This document shows, one piece after another, positions 7,525 to 16,365 of a stretch of 64,000 nt of DNA; position 1 is the stretch's first letter; every line of letters starts with the position of its first letter. A model generated the notes under the pieces. That model searched no databases, was not told the origin of the DNA, and saw nothing but the letters and a program-made list of their open reading frames with translations. The stretch is from the NCBI GenBank assembly GCA_028285265.1, contig JANQPX010000001.1, forward strand, positions 1 through 64,000, in the 5' to 3' direction. The position numbers and the translations under genes are program-made. This stretch comes from Geminicoccaceae bacterium. GTDB lineage: Bacteria; Pseudomonadota; Alphaproteobacteria; Geminicoccales; Geminicoccaceae.

Positions 7525-9453
7525 TTACCCGTTGAGGAAGCCTCGGAGTTTTCTGGAACGAGAGGTGTTCTTTAGCTTTCTGAGCGCCTTAGCTTCGATC
7601 TGACGAATCCGCTCGCGGGTCACAGAGAATTGAAGGCCCACCTGTTCCAAAGTGTGGTGTGTAACTGAGCCTATTCCAAAGCGCATACGCAGGATCCGCT
7701 CCTCGCGCGGCGTCAACGTCGCTAACATCTCGGCCGTTGCGTCTCGAAGGTTCGACAACGTTGCCGCCTCTTCGGGCACGACCGCACTATCGTCCTCGAT
7801 GAGCTCACCTAGATGCCCGCTCCCATCATCGTTGCCGATTGGGGTCTCCAGGGAGATTGGTTCTTTGGCAATCTCCATAATCTTCTTGATTTTGTAGAGT
7901 GGTAGGTTGAGTTCGACTGCTAACTCTTCTGGTGTCGGCTCGCGGCCAAACTCTAGGTGAGATTGGTGTGACGCTTGGGCCAGTCTTCTGGTCGCCTCGA
8001 CCATATGAGTAGGGATACGAATGGTTCTTGACTGATCAGCATTCGCACGGGTGATCGCCTGACGGATCCACCAGGTAGCATAAGTCGCGAACTTGTAGCC
8101 TCGGCGATAGTCGAATTTATCAACCGCCCGCATCAGCCCGATATTGCCCTCCTGAACAAGATCTGGGAATTGCAGGCCGCGATTGGTGTATTTTTTCGCT
8201 ATCGAAATCACAAGACGGAGATTGGCCTCTACCATCTCCTTTTTGGCAAGGCCTGCTTCTCGTTCGCCGCGCTGAACTAGATTAACGATCCGCCGAAAGT
8301 CCCAGATATGTAGGCCGTTGTCGCTTGCGATCTGGCCAATCTCACGGCGGATCTTGATGATCTCTTCTGGATACTGTTCCGTGAACCGCTTCCAAGCTGG
8401 ATCGGGCAGCCGTGCCACATCGGCCAGCCAGTCCGGATCCAGTTCGCCGCCTCGATATGCGTTGAGAAAGCACTTGCGGTCGACTTGGCTGCTCTCGGCC
8501 AGGCGCAGAAGCTCTCCCTCCAGGCCGTTCAGTCGGCGATTCACTTGATAGAGATGTTTAACCAAGCTATCGATACGAGCGGGCCTCAGCTGTAGCTGAT
8601 TGACCAGCCTCACCACGTCGCAAACTGCTTTTTCGTACTTGGCGTTGAGCTCGCGGGGTGCAGCCATGTCGCTCAGCGCCTCATCAAACCGCTGCAGCTT
8701 CTGAAGCCGATCGTATGCGTCGGCGATCTTGTCGAAAGCAGCGATCACGCCATCCTTGACTGAGGCTTCCATCGCCCTGAGCGATAGGGCACCGTCGTCG
8801 AACTCATCGTCCTCTTCACCCGATGCTTCGCTGTCGCTCTCTATCGCAGGGCCGTCCTTGTGGTTGTCAAGACTTGCCTTGGCGTCCCTTGGCCTAGTGC
8901 CCTCTTTCTCCGAAGAGTCACTACCGTAGGTAGCGTCGAGATCGATCACATTGCGAAGCAATACCTTGCCTTCACCAATTGCTTCGCGCCAGCTGATAAT
9001 TGCCTGCATGGCAAGCGGGCTTTGGCAAAGAGCTTCGAGCATCGTATTTCGGCCAGCTTCGATGCGCTTGGCGATCGCGATCTCGCCTTCACGGGACAGC
9101 AGTCCAATGCTACCCATCTCGCGCAGGTACAGACGTACCGGATCATCCGTGCGACCGAGTTCCTTGACATCAACCGGACCACGAACACTCGCTTCTTTAG
9201 CTTCGCCCTTCTCGCTCTCGTTGTCGCCAAGCACCTTGATGCCTAACTCACTGAAGGCATCCATCAACTTGTCAAGAATGTCCGACGAGTTATCGTAATC
9301 AAGCAGCGCTGTGTTTATCTGATCCAGGGTTGTCGAGCCGCATTCACGCGCCTCCAGCACAAGCTGCCTAAGATTGGCCGATTTCTCTAATAGCTCTTGA
9401 GCCGAAGCTCCCAAGTTATCTTTTTGAAAAGGTACCTTGACCTTAGTTGCCAA
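7525..9453 (-). CDS. rpoD: RpoD-like group 1/2 sigma-70 factor
   Basis: A 642-residue full-length primary-type sigma factor that would direct RNA polymerase to -10/-35 promoters. Region 1.1 is at about residues 15-75 and region 1.2 at about 105-140 ([19 protein letters not shown]). A non-conserved region with an acidic run ([13 protein letters not shown]) follows, and region 2 contains [17 protein letters not shown] and [13 protein letters not shown]. Regions 3 and 4 end with the [21 protein letters not shown]. The -10-reading residues (Trp-Trp, Gln, Thr, Arg) and the -35 helix are intact. Unusual changes occur at near-invariant positions: RSIADQAR reads [13 protein letters not shown] reads IPTHM, and the region 4 GMNTDHT-type loop reads GSVTHHT. 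Location inside the island and these changes suggest an accessory paralogue, not the housekeeping copy. Confidence 0.9.
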   Translation of the reverse strand: MATKVKVPFQKDNLGASAQELLEKSANLRQLVLEARECGSTTLDQINTALLDYDNSSDILDKLMDAFSELGIKVLGDNESEKGEAKEASVRGPVDVKELGRTDDPVRLYLREMGSIGLLSREGEIAIAKRIEAGRNTMLEALCQSPLAMQAIISWREAIGEGKVLLRNVIDLDATYGSDSSEKEGTRPRDAKASLDNHKDGPAIESDSEASGEEDDEFDDGALSLRAMEASVKDGVIAAFDKIADAYDRLQKLQRFDEALSDMAAPRELNAKYEKAVCDVVRLVNQLQLRPARIDSLVKHLYQVNRRLNGLEGELLRLAESSQVDRKCFLNAYRGGELDPDWLADVARLPDPAWKRFTEQYPEEIIKIRREIGQIASDNGLHIWDFRRIVNLVQRGEREAGLAKKEMVEANLRLVISIAKKYTNRGLQFPDLVQEGNIGLMRAVDKFDYRRGYKFATYATWWIRQAITRANADQSRTIRIPTHMVEATRRLAQASHQSHLEFGREPTPEELAVELNLPLYKIKKIMEIAKEPISLETPIGNDDGSGHLGELIEDDSAVVPEEAATLSNLRDATAEMLATLTPREERILRMRFGIGSVTHHTLEQVGLQFSVTRERIRQIEAKALRKLKNTSRSRKLRGFLNG

Positions 9454-10299
9454 TCATTTGATCCTGTGCGGCAATGGCTTGTCCGATTGAGGCAACAAAG
9501 CAATACCCTTCTGTTGTTGTCCTGGATAAATAGCATCTTCGGACAACAATCCAACAATTCATTTTCAAAACAGTGAGGTGGCCGGAGTCGGTTGGACGGC
9601 TCGAGCGCGTCGCGCTGGAATGAGAGAGCCCACTTGCGCAGTTAGGAGGTTCTAAATTCGTGCCGGAGCCGATCCTTCCGGACCCGTTTGATAATTGCAT
9701 TCTAGTTCAGCAGCGGTGCTCATTGTGGTCATGACGAAAATGGCTGCGCGGATGGAGCGCCTTCAGACTGCCAGGCCAATGTTTCCGGGGGAATGATCAA
9801 GATGAGCCGTTGCAAGCACCACCTTTATCTGCTTGAGCGCTGCATACCCCTCATACGCTGGCCAGTCTAGTTCCCTACCCCGGTCATTACACCACATAGC
9901 GTCAAGCCAATCGAACCAGCGGCCATCACCGAGAAGGTGGATCGTTGGACCATGGCGCCGGCGACACTATTCGCAACGACCGCCAACGCGATCAAAACGC
10001 ACCGACGCGCTGAGTTCGGGCCAGCCGATCGAATAGAGATATCGATAGGCGGGTTTGATCGGCATCAATCCACATCCTTAAAGCCAACTCAGCCTCTTTC
10101 TTGCCGCTGGCGTGGCATAGAGGACCGTGTTGGTCAGCTGGGCATGTCCAGCCACTTTTGTAGAATGTTCGGGGGCACTCCTCCACGGTTCGCGTTGATG
10201 CCAATAGCGCTTGGCTTTCCTTTACCACCGCTCTTGCTTGCTCCCCCGCAGCGTAGCAATGATTTAACCTATCAATTCGATTAATCGGACTTAATCATT
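9454..10299. other. Long gene-poor stretch upstream of the sigma gene
   Basis: About 850 bases with only short overlapping frames on both strands and no ribosome-binding site or family signal that I trust. It must contain the promoter of the sigma gene (right of 9453). The rest looks like decayed island DNA. Confidence 0.4.
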
Positions 10300-10590
10300 T
10301 TAACTGATGTCTCCGGGCAGCGTTGCAAGCCATCCTTCGAGTGTGTCGTACTGGCTGCGCTCTTCTTTCATGCTTGCTTTGATGAAGTCTAGAGCAGAAG
10401 GGTATCCACGCGCGTTGGCCGCTGCATTGAGCTGCATTTGGATATCGTCAGGCGAATTATCCAGCACAGCCCTCGCGCAGGCGTGAAGGATTTCTGCCTC
10501 ACTCATATCCTCAGTGATTCTTAGAAATGCACCGCTTTTCATCTCGCACATAAACCTCGCGTCGACTCCCACGGCACATGTCTTTGTCAA
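10300..10590 (-). CDS. Hypothetical protein, 96 aa
   Basis: Not recognised. The protein is small, soluble and acidic-helical, with an Ala-rich middle (EAEILHACARAVLDN, about residues 31-45) and a segment NAAANARGYPSALDFIKAS that resembles a helical repeat unit. It has no signal peptide. It stands alone in a gene-poor part of the island. The consistent amphipathic pattern supports a real coding sequence, but no motif suggests a function. Confidence 0.45.
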   Translation of the reverse strand: MTKTCAVGVDARFMCEMKSGAFLRITEDMSEAEILHACARAVLDNSPDDIQMQLNAAANARGYPSALDFIKASMKEERSQYDTLEGWLATLPGDIS

Positions 10591-10668
10591 AATCCGGCCA
10601 AAACTGCAAAAGCTTTGGCCGGAGGCTTTGAACTTCGAAACATTCTGTTTGTCAAATTTTAGTTGAGC

Positions 10669-11120
10669 CTATCCGAACCGGACAGAAAGAATACCATCTT
10701 CGATTTGCACTGGCTTGTCGAGCATCCGTCCGTCGCGCCTTCGATGGACACCGATCATCTGGGCCGCAATTCCTTCTTTGGCAGCGATCACCTTCGTGCT
10801 TGCAGACGGAGTCAGCATGGTCGCCGGCAGCCATCTTGCGGAAACACAGCAGCAGACCAAGCGTCATCCGAGTCAAAGAGATCAACGAATTTGCTCTGAT
10901 CTGTGACTGGGTAGCCGGCATCCATACCTGTGATGTGATAGCACTTGCCATCAGATTCGAACCCACAAACACCATGACGGTTCCAAGTGGCGAAGTATAG
11001 CATCGATTGATTTGGATCTAAGCCAGACATTCGAAAGGCCTTCCAATTCCAGTCTAAGGTAGGCCTTCTTATACTACTGGACAGTGCTGTGAATGTGCCT
11101 CTTTTAGTTTTGGGAGACAA
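10669..11120 (-). pseudogene. Possible frameshifted small gene
   Basis: Two minus-strand frames look like parts of one protein. The upstream part (11120 to about 10830) contains a credible stretch (MSGLDPNQSMLYFATWNRHG and then FVDLFDSDDAWSAAVF). It then runs into a short nonsense end. A second frame (about 10830 to 10669) continues with KVIAAKEGIAAQMIGVHRRR and ends in a plausible C-terminus. A single shift near 10820-10840 would join them into roughly 145 residues. The product is not recognised. A sequencing error would produce the same picture. Confidence 0.35.
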
Positions 11121-11413
11121 CGCCTAGAGGCTCCCTTGGGTCTAAATATTGAGCGAGGTCGCGATGCGCACCGTGGCACTCTCTGCAGGCCAAGGGCCAT
11201 TTGGCAAATCAGCAGTCGGCAATCACATATCGGACCTGAACCGTGCGAAGTCGGCAAAGGTTGCTGCTTACATATAGTGCTCATTGCATACACGCTTGCA
11301 TGTGACTACAGAGCTAAGGTGATGCAGGGATTTCCTGACCAGAACTGGAAGAGCCTGTCTGCTTGCTCTGGCATGTCGGTATCTCTATCGGGCTGTTCTC
11401 CGGGAGCGCTCAT

Positions 11414-12334
11414 ATGTCGAATAATCAACCCAGGCAGCGAGCCAGCCGCCGCGCTCGCTACCACATGGCGAGCGCTGCCGGTCTCGTGCAATTCCTTCAG
11501 CCGGTCGATGCCGAAGAGATCTGCTCAGGCAATCTGTTAGGCGCACGGAACATTTTGCCTTTGCTTAATGCAGCTGAACGGGCCGAGGTTGAGACGATCC
11601 TCAAAGCAGCAAACAAGGGCATCAACCAAGATAGCGCTTTGAAAATCAAAGCCATCGTCAATATCTGCATCGACGATCACTGGCATCGCTTAGCGACCGC
11701 CTGGCGTGTGACATTTTCCGAAGCTCAGCGGTGCAGCATCAAGACGATCGTCGATCACTATTTTGACCGTGAGCCCTTCGAGCGTGGCGCTCCTTTCGTC
11801 TTGGATGTCGAGAAACACCTCGTACCACTTGAGCAAACCGCCCATCGATTTCAAAACGCGCTGATCAAGTCGTTCGACAATCCAGAAGATGACGCGGCAT
11901 TTCAGGCGCGAAGGCTGATCGTCTCCCATCTTCCAGAAGGTGATGACCGGACCGATTGGCAGACATATCGAGCCTTGCTCGATAGCCTAGGTGATTTCAT
12001 CTCCGCGTGCGAACGAGCAAGAATGGAACTAAAGGAGCCTCGGGACAGGCTGAGTCATAGGGAGGGCCGCGCATGGCAAGATATGATTTTCTTACTTAGC
12101 GAACTTGGCAGGCTGCACCACTTTCCTGTGACCATTTCCAAAGGACGGAAGAAGTGGCGCGATGACGGCCCGCCATCGCGCTTCGTTGAGTTTGTCTGGG
12201 CTCTGCAGGATGCATTTCCACCGTGTTTTCGACGTCCTACCCAATCCAAAGACGCTCTCGCCACCGCCATGTCCAAAGCTATAAGAGAGCGACGCAATCC
12301 GCGGGCCCTAATCGAAGAAAAAGCTCGCTCTTAA
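11414..12334 (+). CDS. Hypothetical island protein, 306 aa
   Basis: A soluble protein with no family that I recognise. It is Arg- and Ala-rich and helical, with an N-terminal basic segment (RQRASRRARYHM) and a basic C-terminal tail (KAIRERRNPRALIEEKARS). ATG 11414 follows a GGGAG ribosome-binding site and is preferred over the upstream start at 11363. It is the first gene of the right-hand module, 71 bases before the AlpA-like gene on the same strand. Proteins in this position next to AlpA/primase/RepA genes are common in integrative elements and usually uncharacterised. Confidence 0.7.
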   Translation: MSNNQPRQRASRRARYHMASAAGLVQFLQPVDAEEICSGNLLGARNILPLLNAAERAEVETILKAANKGINQDSALKIKAIVNICIDDHWHRLATAWRVTFSEAQRCSIKTIVDHYFDREPFERGAPFVLDVEKHLVPLEQTAHRFQNALIKSFDNPEDDAAFQARRLIVSHLPEGDDRTDWQTYRALLDSLGDFISACERARMELKEPRDRLSHREGRAWQDMIFLLSELGRLHHFPVTISKGRKKWRDDGPPSRFVEFVWALQDAFPPCFRRPTQSKDALATAMSKAIRERRNPRALIEEKARS

Positions 12335-12405
12335 AAACCCGCCCTGCCCCGCCATAGCTCTGAAAGTTTCATTGTCATTCCATTCTGTTCACCGGAGTGA
12401 CAATC

Positions 12406-12618
12406 ATGGACAAGCGCATGTTGCCCCCCGCTCAGGCGGCTCGTTATCTTGGTGTGACCGTGGGTTGGCTGGCCAAGCGGCGCGTCTATGGCGATGGCCC
12501 GCCCTACACCAAGTTGCTCGGGCGTGTTCTCTACGACCGCGTTGATCTTGACACCTTAATTGAGCAGAACAAGCGACACAGCACCAGCGACCATCATCAC
12601 CAGACCAAGAGTGCCTGA
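12406..12618 (+). CDS. AlpA-like / MerR-type HTH (excisionase family)
   Basis: A 70-residue winged-HTH DNA-binding protein. The core reads LPPAQAARYLGVTVGWLAKRR, the helix-turn-helix of AlpA/excisionase proteins. It is followed by a wing with GPPYTKLLGRVLYDRVDLDTLI, characteristic of the HTH_17 family. Such proteins activate the integrase or act as recombination directionality factors. ATG 12406 is preferred over GTG 12397 because CGGAG at 12393-12397 gives correct spacing. Its stop overlaps the primase start by one base (TGATG), so the two are translationally coupled. Confidence 0.88.
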   Translation: MDKRMLPPAQAARYLGVTVGWLAKRRVYGDGPPYTKLLGRVLYDRVDLDTLIEQNKRHSTSDHHHQTKSA

Positions 12619-13616
12619 TGATGACGCTCGAGACAGACTTGGAGCTCAGTCATTGGATTGGACCGGTTGCAAGACGACTCCTCGGCGAACCAAACCATCG
12701 TCTATCAGCTGCGCAAGACCTTCGCTTTGGTCGGAAAGGCTCGCTGTCGGTCAATCTCTCCAACGGCACCTTCTTTGATCATGAGGTTGGTAGAGGTGGC
12801 GGTGTGTTGGATCTTATCCGGCATGAAACCGGATTGACTGGACGTGCGGCCATCGGCTGGCTGAAACGAGGTTCAAATGCCGATGTTGAAGCGGTACCGC
12901 GCTCGGAACAGTCCAATCGGTCGATACCCGATCGGAAGCCTGGCAGCGGTGAAAAATCGCTTGATGACCATGGGCGTAAACTTTGGAAAGCGGCTCGGCC
13001 CATCGAGACCTTTGATCCTGCAGGATCCTATCTTCGAGCACGAGGGTGCACACTGCCGCCGGTCGATGGAGATCTAAGGTGGCATTCTTCAATGCAGCAC
13101 CCATCGGGCTGGATCGGCCCGGCACTGGTTGCGCTGATCACCGACATTCGAAGCTGCAAACCTTTAAGCCTTCATCGGACCTGGATCGGTGCGTCTCACC
13201 CTGGAAGCAAAGCACCGATCGACAGGCCACGCTTGCTCCTCAAAGGACATCGCAAACGAGATGGCGTGATCAGGCTTTGGCCAGACGAGGAGGTCATCTC
13301 GGGCCTTGCCCTAGGCGAGGGTATCGAAACCATGCTTGCTGCCGCACGCGGCTTTAGGCCAGCTTGGGCGACCATTGATGCCGGCAATCTCGCGGCTTTC
13401 CCAGTACTGCCAGGCATCGACGCCATCACCATCTTTGCTGATCACGATCAGCGTAACCCGCGGACTGGAAAGAGGCCAGGCATCGAAGCGGCACTGGCTT
13501 TGGCGCGTCGCTACGTTGAAGCCGGTCTCGACCCGGCGCGCTCGGTGCGGATATGGACCGCCGAAAGGGAAGGTACAGATTTTGCCGATATGGCGGCCGA
13601 GGACATCAGCTCATGA
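12618..13616 (+). CDS. Toprim-domain primase (plasmid/phage type)
   Basis: A protein of 332 residues likely to prime replication of the excised element. The N-terminal part (about 25-75) resembles the zinc-finger-less primase N-domain of island primases (LSVNLSNGTFFDHEVGRGGG, then VLDLIRHETG). The C-terminal Toprim domain contains the glutamate motif ALGEGIETMLAA (about residue 235) and the Asp-x-Asp motif IFADHD (about 275). These are the metal-binding residues. It starts one base inside the AlpA-like stop and overlaps the RepA-like gene by four bases (ATGA), a tight operon. Confidence 0.88.
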   Translation: MMTLETDLELSHWIGPVARRLLGEPNHRLSAAQDLRFGRKGSLSVNLSNGTFFDHEVGRGGGVLDLIRHETGLTGRAAIGWLKRGSNADVEAVPRSEQSNRSIPDRKPGSGEKSLDDHGRKLWKAARPIETFDPAGSYLRARGCTLPPVDGDLRWHSSMQHPSGWIGPALVALITDIRSCKPLSLHRTWIGASHPGSKAPIDRPRLLLKGHRKRDGVIRLWPDEEVISGLALGEGIETMLAAARGFRPAWATIDAGNLAAFPVLPGIDAITIFADHDQRNPRTGKRPGIEAALALARRYVEAGLDPARSVRIWTAEREGTDFADMAAEDISS

Positions 13617-14821
13617 CGATGTTGCGCCGCCGAAGCGATGCCGACTTGAGATCCGCAATCGACCATGCTGCCTCATTCAATGAGTTCCCACGTCAACAGG
13701 GTTCATCTCACGCTGACCATTGTGGCCTCAACGACGAACGGTCAGGCGAGCCTCAGAAGCGGCGAAATCAGCTAAGGCTTCTCCCGCCAAGTGCATGGAC
13801 ATGGCAAGGTGCTCAGCTCGACATGGTCGAGGGGATCATGGGGCGGGGCATGTTCGTCCTCCTTTATGGCGCCAGCGGCTCGTCCAAAACACTCATCGGC
13901 GTCGATCTCGGCATGCACATTGCCCATGGCCATTCTTGGCATGGCCGGCAGACGAAACCCGGATTCGTCGTCTACCTAGCCCCTGAAGGCGGCCATAGTG
14001 TTCATTTGCGCCTTCTGGCATGGGCACAAAATCATGGGATCAATCTCGCCGATGACCTACCCTTTCGCACGATCCCCATGCGCATTGACCTTTGCCACGC
14101 GGACGAAGATGTCGAGGCGATTATCGCGAATATCCAAGCAGCCTCAGAAAAGTTGGGTCCTTGTTGCCTGATCGAAGTCGATACCGTGTCGCGCGCCCTT
14201 GCCGGTGGTGACGAGAACGGACCGCGTGACATGGGGGCCTTCGTCACCCGCTGCGATCGGCTGCGCGAGGCGACGGGTGCGAGCGTTTTAGCAACACATC
14301 ACACCCCGAAGGACGGTAATCTGCCGCGAGGACATGGCTCACTCATGAATGCCGCTGATGTTCGCCTTCATGCCGAAAGAGTCGCCGATGGTCTATTCTC
14401 TCTAGAGCTCGCTCACCTGAAGGACGGTAAGGCAGGCGACATTCTGACATTTCAGCTCGAAACCGTGGTAGTCGGCGCGAATGACGAAGGGAACGAGGTG
14501 AAGGGTGCCTTGGTCATGCCGGGTGAGACGAAGCCAGTCGGTCAAGCAGGCAGGCCGAGGGCTGGAACGCTCAACGCACGGCAATCTTCGCTGATGCAGA
14601 CCCTCCATGCCGAATGCCTTTCAACCAAGCGCTGGACGATCAGCTTCGCCGAGTTCAGCAACCTTGCGGTCAAGAGTGGCGCCATCGACGTCGATCATCC
14701 TTCGAAGCGACAGCGTGTTTCAGATCTGAGGCAGCAGCTGGCTGCCAAAGGGCTGATTGCGGTCGATGGGTGCGCTGAGACGGTCACCTATCTCAACACC
14801 GATTTATTCGCCCAGGGGTAG
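13613..14821 (+). CDS. RepA-like AAA ATPase / replicative helicase
   Basis: A RecA-fold ATPase of 402 residues (AAA_25, the RepA hexameric-helicase family). Walker A is GASGSSKT (about residue 92). Walker B is in the hydrophobic strand CCLIEVDTVSRAL. A downstream LATHHTPKDG stretch matches the family's sensor histidine region. The C-terminal 80 residues look like a winged helix. It probably unwinds the origin of the excised element; a candidate origin with CGGACA iterons begins just 12 bases after its stop. ATG 13613 overlaps the primase stop; the track-like extension upstream is not supported. Confidence 0.88.
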   Translation: MTMLRRRSDADLRSAIDHAASFNEFPRQQGSSHADHCGLNDERSGEPQKRRNQLRLLPPSAWTWQGAQLDMVEGIMGRGMFVLLYGASGSSKTLIGVDLGMHIAHGHSWHGRQTKPGFVVYLAPEGGHSVHLRLLAWAQNHGINLADDLPFRTIPMRIDLCHADEDVEAIIANIQAASEKLGPCCLIEVDTVSRALAGGDENGPRDMGAFVTRCDRLREATGASVLATHHTPKDGNLPRGHGSLMNAADVRLHAERVADGLFSLELAHLKDGKAGDILTFQLETVVVGANDEGNEVKGALVMPGETKPVGQAGRPRAGTLNARQSSLMQTLHAECLSTKRWTISFAEFSNLAVKSGAIDVDHPSKRQRVSDLRQQLAAKGLIAVDGCAETVTYLNTDLFAQG

Positions 14822-14832
14822 CAAAGGAAACC

Positions 14833-15040
14833 CGGACACCCAACCATGCTCGAAGAACCCGGACATCCAAGCGGACATCGCCCGCATGGCCCCGGAAAAC
14901 CTCAGCATTTCTGTGCTTTCATGTTCTCCAGAAACCCGGACAGCGTCCGCGCGGACAGGTGTTTCTAGACGTCCGTCCGCCTCTCTCTTCTTAGAGAGGC
15001 GGACAGGCGGACAGGCGGACACGACGGCCGAACACGGACA
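14833..15040. repeat. CGGACA iteron cluster (candidate origin)
   Basis: Nine same-strand copies of CGGACA occur in 208 bases, starting at 14833, 14860, 14872, 14937, 14952, 15000, 15008, 15016 and 15035. Those at 15000-15021 are spaced exactly 8 bp apart. The cluster follows the RepA-like gene, where an iteron-type origin is expected, and includes a 12-bp perfect hairpin (14975-15004). No good coding frame covers it. Confidence 0.6.
14975..15004. repeat. Perfect 12-bp hairpin within the iterons
   Basis: GTCCGCCTCTCT (14975-14986) pairs perfectly with AGAGAGGCGGAC (14993-15004) around a CTTCTT loop. One arm carries part of an iteron. It could be a primase start hairpin (single-strand initiation), part of the origin, or a transcription terminator for the rep operon. 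No T-run follows. Confidence 0.6.
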
Positions 15041-15179
15041 CCGAGCCCACCTCCCGGTGTCGTGCTGACCATTGGCGAGGTCCGAGCCATATCGAACTTG
15101 GTCTGGCTGGCTGGACCAGGATTAAGTCAGACAGAACGAAAGCATAAGCCTAATAACTTCAACGAAGGAGCCATCGATC

Positions 15180-15881
15180 ATGAGGAAGGGAAAACAGGCT
15201 GTGACAGCCCACCTTGAAGCTGCCGCCAAGAAGCCTCGAAAGCTCGGCGACTATGAAATGTCTCCAGCCGAAGAAAAGGCAGCGGACCAATGGGTCAAGC
15301 GAGGCTTGCAACATCCTCCTGCACCCAAGGTCAGAATTGTTCAGGAAGCAAATGGCAGAGCAGAGGTAAGCCATGACCATGTCTCGCAAGCCATGTGGTA
15401 TATGAACTTTCAGAATGTCTTCGGCACAACAAGTGGCCAGTTCGCCGACATGCTCCTTGGCCAACTTCTGAATTCAGTCAGGCTTTCCGATGGCGAGAGC
15501 CTTGACGGCGCAGCGAATGGCGTCATAGCCGCCATGCATGGCATCGCGCCTCGAGACGAGACGGAAGCGATGCTTGCGGCCCAAATGGTGGCGAGCCATC
15601 AAGCCGCCATGGAATGCTATCGCCGTGCCATGCTCAAGGACCAGACCTTCGAAGGACGCCAGGCATCACTTAACCACGCCGGCAAGCTCAGCCGCACCCA
15701 TGCCCAGCTACTCGAGGCGCTCAATCGCTACCGCGGCAAGGGGCAGCAGAAGGTGACGGTTGAGCATGTTCACGTGCACCAAGGCGGACAAGCCATCGTC
15801 GGTTCCGTGCATCACGAAAAGGGCGGGAAGGCTGAAAACCATAAGGAACAATCCCATGCCACCGGTCGACCGATTGAATAA
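15180..15881 (+). CDS. Conserved phage/island hypothetical protein, 233 aa
   Basis: A soluble helical protein. It starts with a Lys-rich segment; the middle contains HDHVSQAMWYMNFQNVFG and an Ala-rich helical stretch with EAMLAAQMVASHQAAMECYR. It closes with NRYRGKGQQKVTVEHVHVHQ, a His-rich beta-like tail. Proteins with this arrangement, directly followed by the small zinc-ribbon-like HGG protein, recur in integrative elements and prophages; no role is established to my knowledge. AAGGAG at 15165-15170 supports ATG 15180. Its 3' end overlaps the next gene by 26 bases. Confidence 0.75.
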   Translation: MRKGKQAVTAHLEAAAKKPRKLGDYEMSPAEEKAADQWVKRGLQHPPAPKVRIVQEANGRAEVSHDHVSQAMWYMNFQNVFGTTSGQFADMLLGQLLNSVRLSDGESLDGAANGVIAAMHGIAPRDETEAMLAAQMVASHQAAMECYRRAMLKDQTFEGRQASLNHAGKLSRTHAQLLEALNRYRGKGQQKVTVEHVHVHQGGQAIVGSVHHEKGGKAENHKEQSHATGRPIE

Positions 15882-16104
15882 AACGCCGCGATGCGGTGCG
15901 AAGACGAGATCAGGGCATCCATGTCGGCAGCCGGCGGTTCGAGGGAAACGTCGCTGCCGAATGCATGGCGGCACCAACCCTGGTGCACCTAAAGGTAATC
16001 GTAATGCCTGGAAACACGGTCATTGGGGCGCTGAGGCGATCGCCTTTAGGTGTGCGATGCGCCTCCTCATTAGAAATGGCCACAAACTCATCGATGAAAT
16101 CTAG
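15856..16104 (+). CDS. Small Cys/His HGG-motif protein, 82 aa
   Basis: A zinc-ribbon-like small protein with paired Cys residues (PRCGAKTRSGHPCRQPA and KRRCRMHGG), then the recurrent motif GAPKGNRNAWKHG. This Cys-Cys-Cys-His-Gly-Gly plus PKGNxNAxKHG pattern is common in alphaproteobacterial phages and islands, often near terminase or recombination genes; the function is unknown. ATG 15856 follows AAGGA at 15843-15847 inside the end of the preceding gene. It is the last gene before the right att. The C-terminal 20 residues diverge from the usual ending, possibly because the element's edge supplied them. Confidence 0.75.
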   Translation: MPPVDRLNKTPRCGAKTRSGHPCRQPAVRGKRRCRMHGGTNPGAPKGNRNAWKHGHWGAEAIAFRCAMRLLIRNGHKLIDEI

Positions 16105-16129
16105 CTGGAGGCAAACTGCGGAATCGAAC

Positions 16130-16155
16130 CTCGTGGCGACATGGTGGCGACACCA
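16130..16155. repeat. Subterminal direct repeat, right copy
   Basis: Matches 270-295 with one mismatch and in the same orientation. It lies 41 bases inside the right att repeat. Confidence 0.6.
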
Positions 16156-16196
16156 TTACTTTCTAAGTTCGGACGTATCCACCTAACCGTTTGAAA

Positions 16197-16276
<80 letters not shown>

Positions 16277-16365
16277 GCACGGGTTGAGATTAGCTAAGGG
16301 GTATTCTTGTAGCCGTCAAGTCATTCAGTGGGAAATCCTTCTGCATGCTTCGAGTCATTGCCACT

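Noticed and set aside
9443..9700. 85-codon frame overlapping the sigma gene's 5' end
   Set aside because: No ribosome-binding site or family signal; it covers the sigma promoter region.
14757..15068. 103-codon frame across the CGGACA repeats
   Set aside because: Overlaps the end of the RepA-like gene, low-complexity translation and no start signal; the repeats read better as DNA sites.
16118..16140. tRNA T-arm-like sequence near the right end of the island
   Set aside because: GGAATCGAACC resembles a reversed T arm, but no acceptor or anticodon arm can be folded around it.
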